Assembly: GCA_045837725.1 (NCBI GenBank)
Contig: JBEWZL010000212.1
Span: forward strand, 1-64,000
Reading direction: 5' to 3'
Length of the DNA stretch: 64,000 nucleotides
Origin: Vermamoeba vermiformis
Lineage: Eukaryota > Tubulinea > Echinamoebida
Below, piece by piece: positions 26,262 through 39,600 of the stretch. Position numbers and translations under genes: made by a program. The notes beneath the pieces were generated by a model. It searched no databases. It was not told the origin of the DNA and saw only the letters and a list, made by a program, of their open reading frames with translations. Each line of letters opens with the position of its first letter. Position 1 is the first letter of the stretch.

Positions 26262-29200
26262 TCAATCTATTTTTGCGCGCAAGAATTGACAAAGTTCTTC
26301 CATCGTCTGTTAAAAGAAAAGGTTTAAATTATTAATGATCCGTCATATTAAATACGCAGTTACAATGACTTACAGGACGATCTTTGGGCTCTGCTTTGAG
26401 ACACTTGTGGATCACTTCAACGAGTGCTGGATCTCCATCTGATGGTATTTCAGGTGTTGCTGCTTGATCACGAATCTTCACTGCAATGCTCAACTGATCT
26501 TCGTTGACATGTGGCTCTGTTCTTGAAATGATTTCGTTCACTGAAATGTAATTGTTAGGTCGTTGCGCGATACAAAAGTGTTAAAACAACGTACCAACGA
26601 TGCCGTAGGTCCAAACGTCTGATTTCACACTGTATGACCGATCGCGAAGACTTTCAGGAGCCTAGAGAAAGTTTAAAGATCAGCTATGCGAAGTACAGTA
26701 CTCGAACCATCTCTACGTACCATCCATCTAATAGGACCGAAGTTCGTCTTCGTGTGTCCTTTTGAGTTCTCTTCTTGAATGATGCGCGACATGCCAAAGT
26801 CACTGATCTTGGGTTGTTGATCGTTTGTCAGCTACGTGGAGAAACAAGGGTTAGGGTTTGGGTGGCACGGAAACCAAAGAATGACTTACGAGAATGTTTC
26901 GTGCAGCAAGATCACGATGAACAATGTTGTTGTTGTGAAGGTGAAGAAGACCATACGCAATCTTCATTGCAAACTCGCGTTGTTTGGCGACATCGAGCTT
27001 GCTATTGTCATCATAGAGCAACAGATCGAGACTTCCGCCGCCACAGTACTCGAGCACAATGCACGGATTGGGTCCATCGAGACTCACTCCAAAGGTCTGA
27101 ACGAGATTTGGATGTGGTGCGATACCACTGTGAAGCACAGCTGTTAGTCATACGAGGTACAATCGACTGTTCTACTTACAGTGTCAATTTGGCTTCAGCA
27201 AGAAATCCATCGACATCAGTGATTTGATTGTTCACTTTGATCGCCACTTTTGCTCCTCGCCATTCACTGTTTGTGACACGTGTCAGTTAATCATTGTAAT
27301 ATCACTAAGCGGTTTTACATACCCCAAGAAGACTTTGCCGTAGCTGCCAGCACCGATCTCTTTGATGAACACAAGACTCTTGTAAGGAATGTGCAATCGT
27401 TTGTCGATCTCTGGAAGTTCAATCGCTGCTGACGCAGTGGTGAAGCTGTCGTTGGTGACATTGCCCAGTGACGTGTAAGTGTTCTTGTTTGTGGTGTTGT
27501 TCGATGGCAGGTTCTGATACACACCAGGATCAGTCGTTTGCACGGACGGCGGAGGACTATCGATGTCTTTGACAGGGTTGTCGATGGTTTTCTCTTGCTT
27601 CTTTTTCTTGTTCCTTCGTCGCAGCAAGAACGCGAGAAGAAAGGCACCTGCACCAAGGACGGCCAATGGAACAGCGATGCCGACCCCAAGGGCCACTGCA
27701 TCGACACTTGGAGGTGTGCTGCCATCACTTTTGGGTCCTTCAACGTTCGAGGAGGGTGATTGTGAGCCAGGGTTAGTCGTTCCGTTGCCAGCTGGGCTGC
27801 TCGGAGAGTTCACTGGCGTGCTCGATGGTGAGATCTGAGGAGTGGATGGTGCGCTTGTTGGAGCGTTGGGAGAGCTTTGAGGGGACTTTTGAGGCGTATT
27901 TGAGGGTGTACTGACCGGCACAAAGTTCGGGGTGCTGACTGGCACAAAGCTGGGCGTGGTTGTGACTGGAGGAAGTGGTTCAGTGCAACTCGACGGAAAG
28001 CTCCAAGAAAACACATCCAAGAAAACACCACTTGAATTGGAGGTCAATATCGATGTTATTTTCTGCGTCGTAGCGATGCTAACATAGCCATAAGTGTTCG
28101 AGCCAGATGCGCTATTATACCCGATGTTGCTAAGTTGCTGGGTGTTTACATCCAGCAAGCTCAGGAAATAATTGCTCTGCGTGGCAATAACAACGGCTAG
28201 ATTGTTGCAATCTGCGAATGAAATAGCGGCCATAGTCGGAGTGAATGGCGTAGTAACAGGGGTAAAGACGCTTGGCGCGTTGCTAAAGACGCATCCGAAG
28301 CTCTGTTGCAGCTGTGAGCTTAGAATATCATATATAATTAAGTTTACTTACATCAGTAATTGCGCAAACTGCCCATATGTTCTCATCAAACACTGCGATC
28401 GAGATCGAGTTTGGATAGGTCGTCGAAAAGTCTCCTACTGGGATAGCAGATCCGCTAAAGATCTTTCCGATGAATAGATGGCTCGTGTCATTAATAACTG
28501 ACGCTACGAGCAAAGAGGTAGCTATAGTATATAATCGTCGATAATTAGCCTCATAACAAGGTCGAAAGTGTTCGAAGGAAAAATACCTGATAGCCTCCTC
28601 GTTTCAACACCGTCCTTGAAGTTAATAACAAACGGCGATATTTGAAAGCCCTTGCGAAGGACGACATTGTATCCGTTGTAGGATTCAAGATTCGATACTC
28701 CGATCGCGTCAAAGGTACCGTTTGTTGTAACATCAGCTTTGGAAGGTGATCCCGATATATACCATGTCGTAGCCTATTACCAAAACCGTTAATATTGATA
28801 AAAATAAAACTCCAACGGAAAAGTGACCAAATCCGAAAACTAAAAGAGGTCAATTGAATTGGTCCCAATAGTTTTTCACTTACATCCATGGCAACAACAT
28901 TGCAATCGGTCGTTCCGTCAACTACATCGATATCTGTGTAGGTTTTTGCTGGCGGCACGTTCAAAATTGGTTTGCTTGATGGAATGCTTGCCAATTCGTA
29001 ATTAAATCGCGTGTAATTAACCAATCCTGTAGATTGCAGCCAAATTGAACACAAGTCTATGCCGGGCGATGATGCGAACGACTCAATCCGCAACTTTTTT
29101 GGATTTGGATCGGACGACAGTGGCATACTGAACTCCACGGTGGGACTCGCTTCAATACTAAGCATTAATATATGAATAGTATCAATAAGTGCGGAATGAT

Positions 29201-29287
29201 CTTACCATTAACAACTGCAAGGCACGTTGCGATTAAGTCCAAAATCACTACGGAAGCCACCGCAATTAACGCTGTCCTTTTGTTCAT
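26262..29287 (-). CDS. Receptor tyrosine kinase-like protein 2
   Basis: Middle copy of the array. The start at 29287 gives a signal peptide (MNKRTALIAVASVVILDLI). The architecture matches copy 1: ectodomain with the DIDVVDGTT motif, a Ser/Pro stalk made longer by repeats of the type FVPVSTPN, a membrane helix, LRRRNKKKKQEK, juxtamembrane VYQNLP and YTSLGN, and a kinase with GAGSYGKVFLG, VAIK, HRDLAARNIL and an activation segment ending RWMAPES. The last exon reads TMEELCQFLRAKID. From the membrane helix onwards it nearly equals copy 1, including introns (a 57-base intron at about 26541-26594 appears unchanged), whereas the ectodomains differ clearly. That fits recent duplication or conversion of the kinase half with faster change outside the cell. 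Confidence 0.85.
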
Positions 29288-29526
29288 TGAGCTGCAGTAG
29301 TGTCTCTCGTTTTAATTAAATAAACTCGAGAAACGTTTACGTTGCATTTTGTGTTTGCTAAAAATGACACTTGACACCGCTCAACTTCCCAAACGAAAAT
29401 TTCAAAGCAAAAACCTAATCTAAGAATCTACTTCCTATTAAATTTACTAAACTAAAGTGTTTGCCTACTAACCGAGCAACGTTTCTTGGGCTTGGCAATT
29501 TTTGAGAATTCCAACTTTTTTTTTAA

Positions 29527-32198
29527 TCAAATCTTCGATCGAATGAAATTACAAATGATTTCCATATTCTAAATAGGAACGGTTTAGCAAAGAGTAACTA
29601 AGAATAATTGAATGACGTACCGGTCGATCGTTCTGATCAAATTTGAGGCACATTTTGATAACTTCAACTAATAACGGATCTGCAGTTGCGGGAATGCTTG
29701 GCGTCCTGCCGTGATCGCGAATTTGAATAGCGACTTGAAACTGATCTGCATTGATGTGGGGCTCTTCGCGGGATATTATTTCGTTCACTAAATAAAAATT
29801 AGTTTTTGCTTCTATATTTGGAAATAGCTTCGAATCTCTGGAACGCAGAACAAACAACGTACCAACAATGCCGTAGGTCCAAACGTCTGATTTCGCACTG
29901 TATGAGCGATCACGAAGACTTTCAGGAGCCTATTCAAAGTTGAAAAAGGTAAGCGAAAGTTTGTCAAAAGCATCTCAACGTACCATCCATCGAATGGGAC
30001 CAAAACTCGTTTTCGTTTGACCTTTTGATCCTTCATCTTTGACAATGCGAGACATGCCAAAGTCACTGATCTTGGGTTGTTGGTCGATTGTCAGCTACGA
30101 GGAGGAACATGTCAGGTTTGAGTGGTACGTCGCGCAGTGACTTACGAGAATGTTTCGTGCAGCAAGATCACGATGAACGATGTTGTTGTTGTGAAGGTGA
30201 AGAAGACCGTAAGCGATCTTCATTGCAAACTCGCGTTGCTTTTCTACAGTTATCACATCTTCCACGTCGTACAACAGCTTGTCGAGACTTCCGCCACCAC
30301 AGTACTCGAGCACAATGCACGGATTGGGTCCATCGAGACTCACTCCAAAGGTCTGAACGAGGTTTGGATGTGGTGCGATACCACTGTAGAGGCAAATTAG
30401 TAAGTTTAACAGCGATTTAAGTATTCCGCTTACAGCGTTAGTTTGGCTTCAGCAAGGAATCCATCGACATCAGTGATTTGATTGTTCACTTTGATTGCCA
30501 CTTTTGCTCCTCGCCATTCACTGTTTGTGACACGTGTCAGTTCATCGTCCAAGGCAGTACAATGTGTTACTTACCCTGCGTAAACCTTCCGTAACTTCCT
30601 GCGCCAATCTCGTTGTTAAATATCAGATCTTTGTAGGGGATTTGAAGCCGCTTGTCAATGTCGGGCAATTCAATCTCAGATCTATGCTCCTCATCAAGGT
30701 CTTTGGCTGGGTTTTTAATGGAAGCACTGTCGTGACCCTTCTTTTTGCGTAGGAAGAATATCAACAGAAACACGCCGAGAGCAACGGCGGCTGTTGGAAC
30801 TGACACCCCGACAGCAACGGCGACAACGTCTACTGTTGGTGGCATGGTAGCTGCGACTTCAACTGGCTGATCGGCGTAGACCGGGACACTCTGTTGCGGA
30901 GGATCAGTTGGGAGTATTGTCACTGGTGTGAGTGTGAGTGGCTGTGAAGGTAAAGGCGGGTCAATTGGTGCCAATGGCTCGGAGCAGTTTGGAAACTCGG
31001 GATAGAAATAACTGTCTAAATACAATCCAGTCGAGTTCGACGCAAATACGAAGATGTAGTTATCATATGACGAGTGGTGCAGTGCTGTGACCGATGTATC
31101 CACGACCTCTTGGTAGAGGAGCGGCACATCCGTGTTGAACGAGTAGATCCCGATGAAATACGATTGGTCGTCATATGTCACAAGCGCTACTCTGTTGCAG
31201 TTCAACATCGATGCTGATATGAAGTTGGCGTAGGCATTGGACATCGACAAAATGCGCGTTGGATCGGCGCTGAAGATGCAAAACGTGCCCTGAAAAAATT
31301 ATTCCGTTAGTAATAAATTATTATTAATAATAACGTACTGATCGTCCGTAGCAAACTACCCAAGTAGTTTCGTTATATACACCAAGAGTAATGCTGTCAA
31401 TGAAACTCAAATTGTAGTGAACAACAATCGTTGCAGAATTTTTTTCAGTTAATGTTCCGATGATTAATGTATCGTTGCTTGATACCGCTGCAAAGAGTAC
31501 CGTAGTGTCTATTTAATTGGTCGTAAATACTTAATTTTTCCATAAAAGGAAATTCTGTTGAACGTATAAAAGATCTCCGTTGACATACCCGACAATCGTT
31601 TGGTGGCGAATACGTTAGTATAATTATAGCCCAATGAGCCTCCTGAGTAAGTCAGAGACGTATTTGGTTGCCATATTGTTGCGAGGAAATTTGAAGAGTT
31701 CAAGTGCGAAACACGAATTGAAGATGCATTCGTTGAACTGATTCCAAATTGCACGCCAATATCACCATAAATATTGTATTGATTTTCCTATAATTTATAG
31801 TCAGAAAAACTTCATCAAGAAATGACACGGATTTACCTTCATGGCAGCAATATAACACCCGCTACCTCCATCAACAACGTCCATATCTACAAAGCTCGTC
31901 GGATATGGTATTATATACGGAGTTGAAGTCATTCCTGTTGTGTTATATTTTCTGGCTTGGATGTAGCCATAAGAGGCTGTCATCCAGGCAACACAATTGT
32001 ACGTGAAGTTCCCATCGCCGTAAGCATATGACTCTATTTTAGACCATATATTTGCTGTTGTAGCGACTTGAAGTGTTCGTGTTCGCTCTACATCCAAGTG
32101 TCAGTTGGATGTGCAGGATCTGATTGCAACTTACGCAAGGAACTGCAGTACACTAGCGATGACAATATAGCGATTATTGTTAGTGCAGTTCGAATCAT
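29527..32198 (-). CDS. Receptor tyrosine kinase-like protein 3, frame uncertain at the glycine loop
   Basis: Most divergent copy. The start at 32198 opens a signal peptide (MIRTALTIIAILSSLVYCSS). The ectodomain has the VDMDVVDGGSGCYIAAMK motif, a Pro-rich stalk, a membrane helix (VPTAAVALGVFLLIFFL), LRKKKGH, and a kinase with HRDLAARNIL, the DFG exon and a final exon reading NMEIICNFIRSKI. At 30585-30590 the glycine-loop exon reads GAGSYGRFTQ and meets its splice donor in phase 1, whereas copies 1 and 2 read GAGSYGKVFLG and end in phase 2. One more A in the GGAAGG run would restore KVYAG and the phase needed by the next exon, which encodes EWRGAKVAIK. Either this copy is broken or the assembly lost a base. 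The rest of the kinase is well kept. Confidence 0.78.
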
Positions 32199-33090
32199 GG
32201 TCAAGCATTCAATCCAACAATTAATTGAACACAGTTTACTGGGTGTACTGCTCGTGCATCTGTTTTTTTAGTTGTGGCTTTCGTTCATTCATGAATGAAT
32301 AAATTTTCCTGCAAATAGATTGCCTGTATTAGTACAAGTAATATACTATAGTCGATGGAGAAGCACCGTACCTGAGAAAAGATTGCCGTTGTTGGTGTCG
32401 GGATCCGTCCATGATCCACCAGCTGGGACCTACCAGATAATATTCTTAGGAACTCGTGCAGCTTGTGTAATGCTTTGTTAAGGGCGTGTATGAGAGGCTG
32501 AATCTTTCACTGGCACCAGGTCAGAGGTGAGCAGAACCAGTTTCAAGCTTTAAGTTCTCTACTGCTTTGAACGAAAGAATTTATCACATCACTATAATCA
32601 TGCGATGATTATAATAAGTTGTAGGTACTATGATCATTGGCACGATGGACAGACCGTCAAATCTGAAGTTTCGCTTTTTTTCCTAATCAAGCAGTGAATC
32701 GTACTTCAATGAAGACTGTATTTATTATTATTATACAATATGCACCTAGTTATTGAAATATTGAATTCGAAACTGTTCGATCCTCATACCGAAGATAGGC
32801 CAGGGAAAATCCAACAGCTTAATTACTCGCGCTTATTTCGTTCAATTTTTTGTTGAATTTTGAAATAAACGGTCATCCACTCGAATTTCAATATTACTAA
32901 CCACTGCAGTGCTTGTCAGTAGATGCTGCTAAAAATAAAAATTAATAATCAGCTTTGAAATAATATTTTATGGTGTAAATTTGAATATTCACGATTTTAA
33001 ATATTGGAATTTGGTGATAGTATTTGTTTGGATCGGCATCCAAGTATTAATTTAATGAATTATTCCAATATTCGGTTATTTAAACTTACA
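32199..33090. other. Upstream region of receptor kinase 3
   Basis: About 890 AT-rich bases. A short minus-strand open stretch bounded by plausible splice sites lies at about 32373-32430 (reading VPAGGSWTDPDTNNG), but I could not tie it to a gene. The rest shows nothing recognisable. Confidence 0.4.
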
Positions 33091-33450
33091 TTAATCGCGC
33101 TTTGATTCAGCACCAACGTGAGCAGGTGCCACTTTTTTGGGCAACAATTTATCAATTTCTACCGCTGAATCTGACTCGTCACTGACTGAACCAGATTCTT
33201 CGTCAGACTTCTCGCCTTTCAATTTTCTTTTCATGCGATCTCTTCGCTCGCAGTATCTAGCAACTACATACGACATTAATATGGAATATTTATGAGAAAG
33301 GCCCTTTTAAGAGCGGATTACATACTCCAGATGGCAATAAGAACTACAATAGCAACCAGAACTAATGCGATCGCAGAATACTTCACCACGGTAGGCCACA
33401 GATCCACTGGTGGCGGTGGTGGGGGCTTCCTTCCTCATCCCATTTGTGGT
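33091..33450 (-). CDS. C-terminal part of a single-pass membrane protein, start not resolved
   Basis: The readable part is a proline run, a membrane helix (KYSAIALVLVAIVVLIAIW), an intron with a GTATGT donor, then a basic stop-transfer stretch (RYCERRDRMKRK) and a cytoplasmic tail rich in Asp, Glu and Ser that ends near KRD. No ATG lies in this frame upstream. The frame just upstream (NHKWDEEGSP) would flow into the proline run if the C5 tract at about 33421-33425 were one base longer, so a frame break or assembly error is possible. An upstream exon with another hydrophobic stretch may lie at 33530-33640. Confidence 0.5.
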
Positions 33451-33678
33451 TGATAGTTTTGAATTCTAAAATTGAAATGAACGCGGTGATCTTTCAAAAC
33501 CTTTCACGAACTCACAATCAATGGTCTAAATTTAATATAAATGCATTCCTCCGTGGCCGACACGAGGATCAACCGTAAAAGATGCCAGTAGATCTTCAAT
33601 GCGCAGACAACGAGAATGATAATGACAAGAAATATAGTTGATTGTCGAGGACTATTTACATTTGTATTTACAATCATG

Positions 33679-36600
33679 TTACATGTCCATTGTGCTTTCG
33701 TTCAACTTTTTCTCGATCTGCTGCTCCGTGTCCTCCATCAACAAGTTTGTCAACTGATCTAATCGTTGATGTACGTGTTGATTATGTCGCTCAAGCATTG
33801 CGAGTCGATTCAATAGCTCGGTCATGACATTTTCTTGGTTCTCTTCTTTGTCTTTATCTTTTTCGAGCTCGAAACTTCGGCCCAGCGGGAACACGGTCAA
33901 AACCGAGTTAGGATTCTTCATCTGGGTAATACAACATTAGCTTGGGACCTACTAACTATATCTATAATACGAGCACATACCTTCTTATAGATCTCGCGTT
34001 CTAATTGCGACAACTGGTTCATCTCGCCGTTTGTTATTCGGTCTTTCAAATACATCACAAAGTACAAGTAATGTAATGGATTTTGTTCCGTTTCCAAATG
34101 TTTTTCGAACTCTAAATATCCATATTAACATTGCTCTTTCTAAAAAAATAAGCATAATCAATTTACCTCGACCTTTGTCTTGGAACACTTCTCGTTTCAG
34201 CGTGCAAATAAAACAGCTCTCGCGCATTTCTGTCTTCGCTTCTTTGTATTTTGATCGCATTTCTGCGAAGTGATCGACCAACACTGCTAACAACTATCGA
34301 TTCAAACGGTTAGATCCAGATCAAGAGTTGACAACAACAAAAGCGTACCGTGTTCGTCATGACAAGTGCAATCATAATATAGAACACAAATAAGAAGACG
34401 ATCCACGCGTATTTCATCGCGTCTAATGGTGGCGGAAGCAATGTGTAGATCAATGAACCTCCAGAAATAACACTATTTCCATATTAGTAAAGCCACGTGA
34501 CGCACCGCTCAACGACACTGCTTACCCAGCCCAAAGGTTCGTTAAAGTACATTGCAATACAGTCCCACAAGGAATACCGGATTCAGTGCTGTATTGGGCT
34601 TGGAAGACGTAGTACGATAAAATGGACAACAAATAGACACCAAACACCGCTAGCAGCAGCTACGGAAGAATTAATATGGTCCTTTGAAGCTATCGGCTGG
34701 TCAGTACGTACTGTGATGGCCCAAGAACTAACGCTGCTCTTAAAGGCTTTGAACACAAACACCAAGTGCTTGGAGCGGAACAGCAGTTGCGTCAGTTGAA
34801 AGCCAATGAAGTACGGGGACACGGCCACGCCCAAAATACCCGATGCAGCATACAATATGTGGTACCACACTCGCCCGTCCTTGAGCCAAAAGGCGACTGA
34901 TTGCATGTAGTATCGGAATTTTGAGACATGCAGCTTTTTCTCCGTGATCGTGTCCCACCGCACAAAGAGATAATTTTTGTTCTTGGGAAATTTCTTCGTC
35001 CATTCTTTCCTATTTAGGAAAACTCCATATTTCATGAAAAACGTGATCAACATCACCAACGAGAACGCCAGCGCTAAAAATAGCGTTAATTTCAGTTAGT
35101 CAAAACGGAGTTTGATGGACTTACCAAATATGGTAAGTATGGTAACAGAGTAGTTCAGCTGATCGTTGTCGAAGATTTCAGATTGGATCAATAGCATGAC
35201 GTTCAGAACGAACGCAATCGCGAAGGAAATGTTCCATGCAATCTTGTAGAAGAGCGAGACAATGTTGCCGTAGAACTTCAGCTTGCGTTCTTCAATCAAC
35301 AACCGTTCATGAATCCATTGAATGAACGTTTTGTGCCGCACTGGTGTTTTGGCCCTATTAAAAGACGATAATTAAATTGGTATTCCAAAGCAAACGAATA
35401 TTAATTATTTTACCAATCAACGTCTTGAGAGACCATGTAATCGTCTAATTTCTTCATCAATGACTTTTCCTTTTGTTTGATTGTTTTTTCCTTGTTTTTC
35501 TTGCTCAGGAACGGCTTGAACAAACTTGAAGGAATTTGGAAATAGATCTATTGCAAAGAATCGTCAAAAATTGGTCCTAAATACAGATTATGTAATATCT
35601 AGTACCTTATGCAAGGCTTTGTTATGCAGGACTTCGACGGACGCGAGCTTGTTTTTGGAGTTCTGTTCACAGGCCTGATAACTGTCCGTCAACTCTTTGT
35701 TCTGCAGTCGATGGCTCTCTGCGTAACTGTTCAGCTGTTGGATCAGTTTGAAGGCTAGAGTAGCCAAGTTATTTGACTTGGGCACGGATTTGGAAGATTT
35801 GTTTTTGAGCAAGGAGGTCATTTTGACGAATGCGTCAAAGTCCAGTAATTGAATGATACGGTTAATAACGAGCTTGTCCGCTCTGTCTGAAGAGGCCAAA
35901 AGGAATTCAATGACCGACAGCTGTCACGGTTGTTAGTACTTGCCAAAAATGGAAGTCAAAGTACGTACCTTAAGATCGATCATCTTGACCTTGTAGTCCA
36001 TAGTATTGTTACTTTCAATGCAGGGATTGTTCAATATGTTGTTAATGGGCTTAATAATAGCGGAGTTCATCATGGCCATCTGCAAGAATTCTAGAATATA
36101 CAATTATTATCAATTACATTTTTCGTACCTGACCCACAGGCGAGTCTTTGACAAATTCCGTTAGCGTTTTGAACATTTGAATAGCAAGCTCGATGTTAGC
36201 CTCGCCTAAAATAGTCTCGAATAACTTCAAGAACTGCACTGATTCCTTAATGAGCATGACTGAGGGATCTGAAATCTCGGTCTTCACGGGTGGCGAGTCT
36301 TGACTCAGAATTTGAAGAATACGGCATACATTATAGACCATCTGCCCTTTCTTCAATATTACCAAATTTGGATCTTCAATGATATTGTTGTCGGGTTCGG
36401 ACATTTTTTCACCCGGATCCATACTCGCACCAATACTTGCCCTAAAATACGAATATAAGCATCATTCATGGTAAATCCGTAAGTGCTTGGCGGCTATTAT
36501 ATGCGCGTTAACATAATACGCTATAAAAGACTTACCAAGCAAGAGTTGAGTGCGTGTTTTGCCACTGACCACCGTTGTCCCGCTGGTTTGCCACCATTCT

Positions 36601-39600
36601 ACGGTAACTCTTAATGGCATCGCGTGCGTAGACTAGCAAGCGACCGAGATCAAACAAAAGCTTTGTGCCTTCTACGCCTGAAGTCAATGCACCAATAATG
36701 TTTTCCTAATTGAAAGTTAGGTCGGGGAACCATGAAGCTTGGTCTATGTGTAACGTACTTTGGCTCTCTCGTTCGGCCTCGGGTACTCAGACTTGCCGTC
36801 CTCGAGGAGCATTAACAGTGTCTGCAGAGCAATGTCGACGAGGTTGATGTAGTCAGAGTCCAGGACACTTGCAATAGCGAGGGGAGCAGCGAGTGTTGAC
36901 AACTGGTCTTTGACTTTCAAGCCTCCGTCTCGGATGAAACCTTGAATGATCTTCATGCAGTGCACTTTCAAACGCAAATCAGTTGAAGTAGGGTCTTGGA
37001 TCTCGTCAATAACAATAGGCAAAATATCGATGGTGCCGAGCTGTTTCATGATTTCAATGGACTTTAGCAGCACGGAGTCCTTACTATACGAGGCATTAAT
37101 AATGTTACCGTGCTTAATGTGCTACTTACAGTTCTACCCAGATCGATGTATCAACTTGTTTTTCTTCGACTTCAACTTTTCTTGGGCTGCGCACGAAAAT
37201 GTTCTTGAAAAAGCTCGTTATCATTCTTCGACTTGACACTCGCTTGTCAAGTGGACGTTCAAAAGAATCGCGTCTCACGTCCGATTCCCGGATCGGACGC
37301 GGCGGCGGCGACTCCTTCATCAAGTCTCGTTTTTGCGGTGGTGGTGCAGTCTGTGCTATTTCAAGTAAGGCCTGCGCCAACAATCGCTGTTGAGGTGATG
37401 CCTTTTGCACGACAAAATGTCTGTTCAAGTACTGCTTGACGAACAACGAAGCGAAGCTACGTAATTCTGCCGAGGTCGTGATAGGATGCTTCAACATATT
37501 GAAGATGTGCTGTCATAATCAACATGAGTACGGTTATGAAAAGAGACATATTGTGTTGTGTTACGTACCTCCAATATGAACCAGAAGTTAGCGCTGTACT
37601 GAACAGAGAACACGGCAGGATGTGTCGTACTTTCAGTGTTGAAATAACTCTCAGCAATGAACAGCAACCAAGGCTCGAACGACTTGTTCTTGCGGATCAT
37701 GCGCACGCAGTACTCGACGGCAAAACTGAGCGGAATTAATCTTTGGTTGATCGTCTCGATGGCCGCTGCTCTGCCTTGTGCACAGAAAGCCAGCAGCAGA
37801 ATTATTCCGTCAGCCTTTTCTTGGTCTTCTGGTGCCAGCAACGGCATGTTGTCTTCAGCTTCACGATCCTTTTTTTCTTTGTTCTTGTTCTTTTTCTTCT
37901 CTTTTGGCTGCGTCGGATCCGAGTAAATTCCTTCTTTCATAATATCAGGATTGAGTTCCCTGTAAATAATTAGCATTCACTGAACATAATTTATCGCGCA
38001 AGATATTCCTTACGGTCGCTTATTCACGTATATATTAAGCTTCAATAAGATCTCTTTCGTTTCATCTTGCTTCAATAAGAAGTTATGAAGCAACAATTGA
38101 GTTCGCTTGAGCATTTTAACGTCAGGCTTGGTCAAGATCTACGAATAAAAAATGTCAATTAGCGGATCTTGATGATCATATATAATGTTAGCTTACGAAG
38201 AATAAGTCCATAAATGGTCGCCAATTCGCTGCGGTAAACATCTTTTTGACCAATGCCTCCACGTGACTTTCGCTGATCTGTTCCGACAACGTGATATTTC
38301 CACGGAAAATTTCAGCAGCAACACCAACGAGTTTTGACAACATAGTAGCATTGCCCTTGAGCACACTGATACCCATCAACAGATTGTCAAAGTTCTCGAA
38401 CATCAAGCGTTGATTCTTCTTGTTATATTTACAGAACTAATATGGCACGTGTCAGAAGTTAGTTAGTTACCGGGCCGAATAGACTTACTTTTCGAAGAAA
38501 TACGCAAGTAGCACTAAGAATGTTATGAATCAGCTCTGAGGTTGGGTCAATGCACATCAACGCGATGGATCTGCTGAACAACTTGTGAATCGCTGCGAAC
38601 AACTTTGTGTTTCGCGACAGAGTCTGCAAGGTGTACTTCTCGTCATATTCTAATAATAATGTAATTAGTTAACATATTAAGTTAACTTGCCGACGACGTA
38701 CCTGAGTACAACAAATTGACTTGATTGATCGTGTCAGCCAATCGTTGATCAAATTGAGGTGTCAACACTTCAATCTGCTTGATCAATCGCGTTATGTTTT
38801 CAAAGGCATCGATTTCCTCGGGTGTGACTAAGAACTGCATCTTTTGAATGTTGTGCAATAGGACTGCATGTTGACATCCAGATCGGATCACGTGATTGAC
38901 AATTTTGAACGCGCTGCCAATCACTTTTGTGTTCTCGGTGGATAGAAGCCTAATCAATGCTTGAGCGAACTCGTACTTGTCTGTTTGAGGCAACATTTCG
39001 GGTTGAAATTGACGGGACAAAGTGTACGCGACCTCGTGTTTCAGCTGACTAGCGGTCAGTCCTGCGGTAGCTTGGAATTCCAAAAAGAAGTTGTGGAAGA
39101 TAAGATTGGCGTTCAGATTGAGAAATCTCGGAATGAGTTTGATGATCTCCATTTTCAGTTCCTACAAACAGTCGTAAACTTTGGGTCAAACAATATTCAC
39201 GGTCATGGCCACGTACCATCAACGTCTTTTCCATGTCTTCAGGAAGCTCAATGTAATCACGACTATTGCCTAATTGTAAGGTGTTAGCTACGCCATCGAA
39301 AGTTAGGCCAGCTGTGTCTTACCAAAGTGACAATTGGTCGCGAGAATGTTTTGGAAAATCGGCATTAGAAAGTCTTCCTGGTCTTGCAGAAGACCAAAAG
39401 AATAACACTTTCGCGCCATTCTCATCATTTGCAGTGCGAATTTTAGCTTTCCTGGTAATTCGCGGTGCAAAATATTTTGAAGGTCAAACGTCGCAAAGTA
39501 GTTCACGATAAATGTCGGGAACGGCAACAGATCCTCGTGTACTGCTGGTTTATCGTTGAGCTTGCCGAGAGCTGTCATTCTAAACCACGTGCATTAGTAC

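Noticed and set aside
32373-32430. Short exon-like stretch on the minus strand
   Set aside because: Splice-like borders are present, but no exon to join it to was found.
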